Source: Campylobacterales bacterium (GTDB taxonomy: Bacteria > Campylobacterota > Campylobacteria > Campylobacterales > JAADDG01). Taken from it: 7,207 nucleotides of DNA. The stretch covers positions 1 to 7,207 of the forward strand of contig JALVCR010000284.1 in assembly GCA_027009865.1 (NCBI GenBank), written 5' to 3'. The first letter of the stretch is position 1. The number at the start of each line of letters is the position of its first letter. Shown piece after piece: positions 1-6,800 of the stretch. Made by a program: the position numbers and the translations under genes. The notes below the pieces were generated by a model. The model saw nothing but the letters and a program-made list of their open reading frames with translations, was not told the origin of the DNA and ran no database searches.

Positions 1-1
1 G

Positions 2-511
2 TGGCTGTCTCTTTTAAAAGAGGAAGGCTTTAAAGCTAAAGGGGTAGATACAAACTCAATGATGGTATCTCTTTGCAAAGAGAAGGGATTGAAAGCCAAA
101 GAAGAGGATGCTTTGAAGTTTCTATCCTCTCTAAAAGATGAGAGTTTAGGAGCGATAACGGGATTTCATATAATCGAGCATCTGGATTTTACTCTTTTTA
201 TAAAGATTTTGGATGAGGCCATAAGAGTTTTAAAAAGGGGAGGGGTTATTTTGTTTGAGACTCCAAATCCTTTGAATCTGGAAGTTGGAGCAAGCTCCTT
301 TTATCTTGACCCTTCCCATAAAAATCCTCTCCATCCAGAAAGCACGGCATTTTTTATAGAATCAAGAGGTTTTGTGAATGTCTCTTATAAACTTGTAGAG
401 CATGGAGAGTTTGAATCAAAATTAAAAGATATTAAAGAGTATAAACTTAAAGAGTTTAAAGATTATATCTCCCTTCCAAGAGATTACGCTCTTATAGGAT
501 ATAAAGCTTGA
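2..511 (+). CDS. SAM-dependent methyltransferase, 5'-truncated
   Basis: This is the C-terminal 169 residues of a class I SAM-dependent methyltransferase. The frame is open from base 2, so the true start and the glycine-rich SAM loop (motif I) lie left of the window; the Met at 59 is internal. Visible family features in order are WLSLLKEEG, typical of the residues just after motif I; GVDTNSMM, whose Asp would bind the SAM ribose; EDALKFL, the usual adenine-contact region; HIIEHL at about 167-184; RVLKRGGVILFETPNP ending at 271; then FYLDPSHKNPLHPES and a 'SRGF' helix. The ETPNP...DP(T/S)H..PLHP combination is known from methyltransferases in O-antigen and capsule loci, including the methyltransferase part of WbdD-type chain terminators. 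The acceptor cannot be read from sequence; a sugar hydroxyl or sugar phosphate is likely given the glycosyltransferases next to it. The stop TGA at 509-511 overlaps the next gene's TTG start by 4 bases, implying one operon. Confidence 0.88.
   Translation, partial: WLSLLKEEGFKAKGVDTNSMMVSLCKEKGLKAKEEDALKFLSSLKDESLGAITGFHIIEHLDFTLFIKILDEAIRVLKRGGVILFETPNPLNLEVGASSFYLDPSHKNPLHPESTAFFIESRGFVNVSYKLVEHGEFESKLKDIKEYKLKEFKDYISLPRDYALIGYKA
496..499 (+). promoter_or_regulatory. Ribosome binding site for the TTG start at 508
   Basis: AGGA lies 8 bases before TTG 508, inside the end of the methyltransferase gene. In the glycosyltransferase frame, a TAA stop at 502-504 leaves TTG 508 as the only start that keeps the first beta strand (MRILISS). 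The site therefore settles the start and implies translational coupling. Confidence 0.6.
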
Positions 512-1539
512 GAATTTTAATCTCTTCCATTCAAGTGCCCTTCATTGAGGGGGGCTCAAAACTGATGACAGAGGGCTTATGCAAAGCTTTGCAAAAAGAG
601 GGGCATGAAGCTCAAATTGTTACACTGCCCTTTAAATTTTTCCCAGAAAGCGAAGTTTTAAAATCGATGGAGTGTTTTTTATCTCAAGATTTCAACTCTT
701 TTAACGGTTATAGAGTCGATATGATGATAGCTTTGCAATTTCCAGCCTTCTATGCAAAACATCAAAACTCCTCTCTTTGGCTTATGCACCAGCACAGAGC
801 GGTTTATGAGCTTTACAGAGAAGATAAAGCCTCAGATGAGTTAAAAAGACTTAGAAAAACGATCTTGGAGTATGATAATCTGATTTTGCCAACCTTTAAA
901 AGAAAATTTGCGATGTCAAAAAATGTCGCAAATAGAGCTTTAAAATTTAATAATCTAAAAACAACTCCAATCTATCATCCCCCGTTTAATGAAGATAGAT
1001 TTTTTTGCAAAGATGATTTGGGGTATCTATTCTTCCCAAGCCGTCTTGAAGAGCTAAAAAGACAAGATCTTTTAATTGAAGCTATGAGATATGTCAAAAC
1101 CCCGATAAAAGCGATTATTGCGGGAGAAGGGGGACAGAGAAGAAGATATGAGGATTTGATAGAGAGATTTAATTTAAAAAAGAGAATCAGATTGATTGGA
1201 AAAATATCAGAAGAGGATAAAATAGCTCTTTATGCAAGAAGTTTGGCTGTGGTTTTCACTCCGTTTGACGAAGATTACGGATATGTAACCTTAGAGGCTA
1301 TGCTATCTAAGAAGCCTGTTTTAACATGCACAGACAGCGGAGGGGTATTGGAGTTTGTAGTAGATAAGGAAAACGGCTTTATATGCCCTCCAAATCCAAA
1401 AAGCATAGCCCAAAAAATAGACTCTCTTTATGAAAACAGAGATATCTCCAAAAAAATGGGAGAGAGGGGATTTGAGATTTACAAAGAGAAAAATATCAGC
1501 TGGAGAAATGTCGTAAAAGCTTTGATAGGAGAAGCATGA
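508..1539 (+). CDS. GT4-type glycosyltransferase (GT-B fold)
   Basis: This 343-residue retaining glycosyltransferase should transfer a sugar from a nucleotide-sugar donor to a growing lipid-linked glycan on the cytoplasmic face of the inner membrane. The acceptor-side Rossmann domain opens with MRILISSIQVPFIEGGS, the glycine-rich loop of GT4 enzymes, followed by a GHEAQIVTLPF strand and an LMHQHRAVYELY segment typical of O-antigen/capsule-type GT4 proteins. The donor domain has FPSRLEELKR (R179 and K184, the expected diphosphate-binding pair), the GEGG turn at 206-209, and the EX7E motif with E255 and E263 in DEDYGYVTLEAM, followed by DSGGVLEFV. Length is normal for a single-domain member and nothing looks broken. 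The TTG start overlaps the upstream stop, and the ATGA at 1536-1539 overlaps the next gene. Its C-terminal half closely resembles the first half of the next protein, which suggests duplication. Donor and acceptor sugars are unknown. Confidence 0.92.
   Translation: MRILISSIQVPFIEGGSKLMTEGLCKALQKEGHEAQIVTLPFKFFPESEVLKSMECFLSQDFNSFNGYRVDMMIALQFPAFYAKHQNSSLWLMHQHRAVYELYREDKASDELKRLRKTILEYDNLILPTFKRKFAMSKNVANRALKFNNLKTTPIYHPPFNEDRFFCKDDLGYLFFPSRLEELKRQDLLIEAMRYVKTPIKAIIAGEGGQRRRYEDLIERFNLKKRIRLIGKISEEDKIALYARSLAVVFTPFDEDYGYVTLEAMLSKKPVLTCTDSGGVLEFVVDKENGFICPPNPKSIAQKIDSLYENRDISKKMGERGFEIYKEKNISWRNVVKALIGEA
1527..1531 (+). promoter_or_regulatory. Ribosome binding site for the double glycosyltransferase
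   Basis: AGGAG lies 4 bases before ATG 1536, within the last codons of the preceding glycosyltransferase. With the ATGA stop/start overlap it supports translational coupling. Confidence 0.6.
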
Positions 1540-3842
1540 AGATAGCTATCGTAGCTCCAAGCCCGATTCCCTTTACAATAGGCGGAGCGGAGAAACTGTG
1601 GGCTGGAATTTTCAACTATATAAACGAAAATACCAAAAATCAGTGCGAGCTTATAAAAGTTCCAACAAAAGAGAACTCTTTTTGGGAGGTTTTAGAATCT
1701 TACAAAAGATTTTACAAGCTTGATTTAAGCCATTTTGATATGGTAATCAGCGGAAAATATCCGGCTTGGATGGCAAGACACAAAAACCATCATATCTATA
1801 TGCTCCATACTCTAAGGGGGCTTTACGATACCTATCCCTTTAAAGAGGAAGAGATAAAAAGCTCTAATAAAAAAGTAAAAGAGATTTTAAACTTTATGCA
1901 AAAAGGGGGAGAGGATTTAGAGCTCTTTTTTGATATGCTCTTTTCTTTAAAAAATGAAAACTTAGAAGAAAATCTTCTCTCTTTTCCGGGAGCGTTTATA
2001 AAAAAAATTGTCCACTTTTTAGATAAAAGCGCAATGAAAAATATAAAAAGCTTCTCTGCCATTTCAAAAACTGTGGCAAATAGAGACTATTATCCAAAAG
2101 GCGTTAAAGTTTTGGTAAACTATCCCCCTTCAAGTTTAAAAGAGTTTAAAAATATATCTTACGACTACTTTTTTACAACAAGCAGGCTTGATTCTCCAAA
2201 AAGGATTATGGATATAATAAAAGCTTATAAAAAGATAGATACCTCCATTCCCTTAAAAATTGCGGGAGAAGGCCCTATGAAAGAGGCCTTGATAAAAGAG
2301 GCTAAGGGGGATGAGAGAATTGAGTTTTTAGGATTTGTAAGCGATGAGGAGTTAATCGATTTATACGCAAAAGCTTTAGCTGTTGTTTTTATTCCCTTTA
2401 AAGAGGATTACGGCCTTGTTACGATAGAGGCGATGAAGAGCCAAAAGTGCGTAATCACTTATGAAGACAGCGGAGGGGTTGTCGAGTTTGTGGAAAATGG
2501 GGTAAGCGGTTTTGTAGCAAGGGCAAACGATATAGAAGATCTATCTTTAAAAATGAGTTATCTTGCTAAAAACAAGGATTTGGCAAAAGAGCTTGGGAAA
2601 AACGCAAAAGAGAGGGTTAAAGATATAAAATGGAGCGTTTGCATAAGCAGGCTTTTAAATCCCAAGAGAGAAAAGATAGTCGTTTTGTCAACCTATCCGA
2701 TATATCCTCCAAGGGGAGGAGGGCAAAACAGAATATTTTATCTCTATAAAGAGATAGCTAAAGATTTTGATGTTGAGATTATCTCTATTACTGAGAATGA
2801 AAGCTCTTTTAAAGAGATTGCGCCAAATCTTTTTGAAAAGAGAATAAAAAAGGGGGATGAGTTTTTAAAATATGAGGGCAAAATGTCTGAATTTACAAAA
2901 GTTCCGGTATCGGATGTAGCGGTTATGGAGTATTTTGACAAAATTCCCTCTTTAAAGGAGGAGTTTTTAAAATCTTCTAAAGACGCCTCTTTAGCAATCT
3001 CTTCTCATCCCTATTTTTACCCCTTTTTAAAAAAATATGCAAAATCAAAAATAGTTTATGAATCCCATAATTTTGAGTATCTTTTAAAAAAAGATATGTT
3101 TGATGAGAATAAAAAGAGTCAAAAGCTTTTAGAAAAACTCTTTGAAGTAGAAAAAGAGGCTTTTAGAGATTCATCCGCTGCTGTTTTTTGCTCAAAAGAG
3201 GATGAGGAGTTGATGCAAAAATATTTTAAATCCAAACCCAAAAGAAGTTTCTTAGCTCCAAATGGAGTTGATTTAAACAGTGTATTTTTTACTTCTAAAA
3301 AAGAGAGAGAGAAGCTAAAAAGAAAGCTTAATTTAGAAGATCAAAAGATAGCCCTCTTTATAGGAAGTTGGCACAAGCCAAATATCGACGCAGTTTATGA
3401 AATCTTTAAGATGGCTGATAAATTAAAAAATGTTAAATTTATGATAGTAGGAAGCGTGGGATTTTATTTTAAAGGTATCGAAAAACCAAAAAATGTCGGA
3501 TTTACAAACCTTGTAAGCGATAAAGAGAAGGCTTTGATACTCTCAGTTTGCGACGTGGCTTTAAATCCGATGTTAAGCGGCTCTGGAACAAACTTAAAAA
3601 TGCTTGATTATATGGCGGCAGGGATTGGCGTAATTAGCACCGAAGTTGGGGCAAGAGGGCTTGATATTCCAAAAGGTGTTGTAAAAATTGCCAAAATTGG
3701 CGAGTTTGCAGATTATATAGAAGATATAAACAAATATACTGATATCTATAAGGCAAGAGAGTTTGTAGAGAAAAACTACTCTTGGGAGATTATAGCTAAG
3801 AGATTGAGAGGTTTCTATCTTGAATTACTTAAAGTATCTTAA
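1536..3842 (+). CDS. Bifunctional double GT-B glycosyltransferase
   Basis: This 768-residue protein holds two complete GT-B glycosyltransferase modules in one chain, joined near residue 378. The first (about 1-377) begins MKIAIVAPSPIPFTIGGAE and carries SRLDSPKR (R217, K222), GEGP, and the EX7E pair E290/E298 in KEDYGLVTIEAM followed by EDSGGVVEFV. It looks catalytically intact and is a close relative of the preceding gene. The second (about 379-768) restarts with EKIVVLSTYPIYPPRGGGQNR, a fresh N-terminal Rossmann strand and glycine loop. It has ESHNFEY, LAPNGVDL, FIGSWHKPNIDAV, and GSGTNLKMLDYMAAG followed by STEVGARGL. Here the EX7E acids are not kept in standard form: the second position is D691 and the first lies in SGSG. 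That pattern occurs in a known branch of GT4-like enzymes, so activity remains plausible. The two modules may add consecutive sugars, or the second may bind acceptor. The protein has no membrane segment and is presumably cytoplasmic. The stop TAA lies 23 bases inside the next gene. Confidence 0.9.
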   Translation: MKIAIVAPSPIPFTIGGAEKLWAGIFNYINENTKNQCELIKVPTKENSFWEVLESYKRFYKLDLSHFDMVISGKYPAWMARHKNHHIYMLHTLRGLYDTYPFKEEEIKSSNKKVKEILNFMQKGGEDLELFFDMLFSLKNENLEENLLSFPGAFIKKIVHFLDKSAMKNIKSFSAISKTVANRDYYPKGVKVLVNYPPSSLKEFKNISYDYFFTTSRLDSPKRIMDIIKAYKKIDTSIPLKIAGEGPMKEALIKEAKGDERIEFLGFVSDEELIDLYAKALAVVFIPFKEDYGLVTIEAMKSQKCVITYEDSGGVVEFVENGVSGFVARANDIEDLSLKMSYLAKNKDLAKELGKNAKERVKDIKWSVCISRLLNPKREKIVVLSTYPIYPPRGGGQNRIFYLYKEIAKDFDVEIISITENESSFKEIAPNLFEKRIKKGDEFLKYEGKMSEFTKVPVSDVAVMEYFDKIPSLKEEFLKSSKDASLAISSHPYFYPFLKKYAKSKIVYESHNFEYLLKKDMFDENKKSQKLLEKLFEVEKEAFRDSSAAVFCSKEDEELMQKYFKSKPKRSFLAPNGVDLNSVFFTSKKEREKLKRKLNLEDQKIALFIGSWHKPNIDAVYEIFKMADKLKNVKFMIVGSVGFYFKGIEKPKNVGFTNLVSDKEKALILSVCDVALNPMLSGSGTNLKMLDYMAAGIGVISTEVGARGLDIPKGVVKIAKIGEFADYIEDINKYTDIYKAREFVEKNYSWEIIAKRLRGFYLELLKVS
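3806..3811 (+). promoter_or_regulatory. Ribosome binding site for the TTG start at 3820
   Basis: GAGAGG ends 8 bases before TTG 3820. In this frame an in-frame TGA occupies 3805-3807, so TTG 3820 is the first usable start. The next ATG (3943) would lose the hydrophobic N-terminal segment. The site therefore decides the start of the large fourth gene. Confidence 0.65.
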
Positions 3843-6800
3843 AAATATTTTAATCTTATTTCTCCTTCTCTTTTTAGCCGTTTTTGCTTCGCTCTCTTTT
3901 AGGGCGTTGGAGGATTTTTACTCCTATAAAAAAGCTCTAAAGATGGAAGATCTCTCATTAAATAAAGATAGGTTTTTGTTCTTTTTAAAAAAAGAGCTAA
4001 AATATGAATATATGAAACTAACCGCAAAAAGCGTTTTAGAAGATAGCAAATCCCCTCTAAAAAGCTTTAAAATTACAATAAATCCAAAAGATTTGCAAAA
4101 ACTAAACTCCAATCTTCCCCAAAGCGGCAAAAAATTTGTGGATGCTTTTTTAAAGATATCGGGAGATAAAAAGGTTAGAAAAATAAAGCTAAGATACAGG
4201 GGAGATAACAATTTTCACTGGCTCTATCCCCAAAAATCATTAAGAATAAAGCTAAAAAACTCTCTTTACGATATGCAAAGGGAGTTTAATTTGATAAATC
4301 CTCCAAACTGGTATAGCTTTAGAGACGTTGTAGTTTACAAGCTTGCTAAAAGATTTGGATTGATGGCTCCCGATTTTTATCCTGTTAGAGTCTTTATAAA
4401 CGGAAAATTTATGGGAGTCTATCTATTTTTAAGTCAGGTAAACGAATCTCTTCTAAGGCGTTTTAAAAGAATGCCAGGCTCAATCTATTACGGAGATTAC
4501 GGAGAGCCTGATAAAAGAGGAGTGTCGGATCTTTGGAGGGATCCAAACAGATGGGAGAAGAAAGCCGCAAGAAACGCCGAGCAGAAATTTGACAGAAGCG
4601 ATATAAATTATTTTATAGATGCTGTAAATAATTTTGATAAAGAGAGATTTCATCAATTTTTTGAAGAGATGATCAATAAAGATAAATTTTATACGTTCTT
4701 TGCTTTGGATGTGATTTTTGGAAGCGACCATCACGACTATCACCATAATCATAAAATCTATTTTGATCCTTATCTTGGAAGATATGAGCCTATAGAGTGG
4801 GATCTTAGAAACTGGAGCGATGAGAAGATAAAGGATTTAAGCGTCTATCCTCTTTTAAATCGGGTAAAGCTTGATGCTGTTTTTGAAGCCGAAAGGGATA
4901 AAAGGGCTTATGAAATATTAAAGAGTTTTAATTTTTCTCCAAAAGAGATTTTAAAAGAGTATAAAGAAGTTTTAAAAAAGGTATGGAGAGATTTAGAAAG
5001 CGACTATTTTAAAGATACTGCGATAATAGATTATAATCTTTTTAAAGATTGGGTCAGCGTTCCTTTTACGATGGATGAATTAAAAGAGGGGTTTAAAAGA
5101 GATGAAGAACTTTTAAAAAACCGATTTGAGTTTTTAAAAAAGCTCTATGAGAACTGCGATTTAAAATATAAGATAGATGGCGATAAAATAATTTTTAAAA
5201 TCTCCGGAAACTCTCCCGCTATTGTCTATAAAAATAAAGGATTTGCTATTTTATATCCAAAAAGAGAGGTTTTAAAAAATGCCCAAACAAAGAGATCTAA
5301 ATTTTTGTTTGGAGCCGATTTGATAATAGAAAAAGAGGCTTTCTATGAATTTAATCTAAGCGATTTTAATCTCTCAAATTTGAAAGCAAAAAATTTCGTA
5401 ACCTCAAAAGAGATAAAGATAACAAAAGAAGAGTTTAAAGTTGAAAATATAGAAAAACCCCTTTTTAAAAAAAGCTCTAAAAAAGAGATTATTTTAAGCG
5501 GAGATGTAGATATAAATGAAACAAAAGTCTTTAAAGATAATGTTTTAATAAAAGCGGGAAGCATCTTTAGGATAGGAAAAGGAAAATCGATCTATTTTTA
5601 CGGAGATTTAAAAATAGAAGGAAACAGAACAAATCCGGTTGTTTTTAAACCTCTTCATTTGGCAAATCCCTGGGGAGTGGCGGCTGTATGGTCAAAGAAA
5701 GCTTATATTTCCAATTTAAAAGTTTATGGAGGCTCTGTTGATGAGAGAAATTTAGTCCATTTCACAGCTCCTCTCTCAATTCATAATGTTTTTAATTTTG
5801 AAGCTAAAAATTTGGATATAGGCAGAAATTACATAGGCGACGACGCTATGCATGTAGCCTATTCAAAAGGTTTAATCTCAGACTCTCTCTTTCATAATGC
5901 AAGAAGCGATGGATTGGATATGGATATATCTAAAGCTGTTATTAGAGAGTGCAACTTTACAAACAGCGGAAACGACGGGCTTGATGTTATGACAAACGAT
6001 ATAAATGTATCAGATTCCATTTTTATTGAAAATGGGGATAAAGGAATATCTGTCGGCGAGTGGTCGAATATGAATTTAAAAGATTCTACTTTTATAAAAA
6101 ATAATATAGGTTTGGAGATAAAAGATAAATCGAGAGTAAATGCCAAAAATCTTATCTTTATAGATCAAAAAGATATGGCCATTCATTTATATAATAAAAA
6201 CAAAAGATATGATGAAGGAGGATTTTTAAAAGCGGAGAAAATCACTCTAATAGGCAATAAAAAGGTGATAAAAGATAAAAAATCGGATTTTAAAATCTCT
6301 CTTTTGGAGAGAAACATCTCTTTAAAAAAGAATGATTATAAAAAATATGAAAATTTAGGGCATCTCTATTTTGCCAAAGGGGATTTTAAAAAAGCTAAAG
6401 AGGCGTTTTTAAAATCTATAAATTTAAATGATGATAATAAAACCATCTCCAAAAGATACAGATATCTTGCAAATGTTTTAATGAAATTAAACAAAACAGA
6501 CAAAGCGATAGAAAATTATTCTCTTTCTTTAAAATATAATCCTTTAAATAAAAATGCTCTCTATCCTTTGAAACTTCTTTTTGCTAAAAAAAGCGATAGA
6601 AAAATTTATAAGATTCTTTTAAATCAAAAACCGGAAATTTTAAAAATAATTTTTGGAAATAAAATTATTAATAAAAATATTTTCTATTTTAATTTTTATG
6701 AGGACTTTTGGAGCAAAGGGAGCGAAGCTAAAATTGTGATTTTTTCTTTGAAAAACTCTCTAAAAAAGATAAAATTCTTTCTTTTAAATAAAGCTAATGT

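Noticed and set aside
1..33. GTG at base 1 as a gene start
   Set aside because: That frame meets a TAA at 31-33. The methyltransferase uses the frame beginning at base 2 and starts upstream of the window.
400..480. Repeated AAAGAGTTTAAA-like words here and elsewhere as a DNA repeat family
   Set aside because: They fall in varying frames and contexts and follow from frequent Lys-Glu-Phe-Lys codons in AT-rich DNA, with no regular spacing.
2000..2007. Run of eight A bases (and seven-A runs near 1450 and 3029) as possible phase-variation tracts
   Set aside because: The surrounding frame is intact, A runs are common in this Lys-rich AT-rich DNA, and there is no longer homopolymer or out-of-frame continuation to suggest switching.
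3838..3860. AT-rich stretch after the double glycosyltransferase stop as a terminator or promoter
   Set aside because: There is no GC-rich hairpin, and the stretch codes for the hydrophobic N-terminus of the next protein, whose frame is already open.
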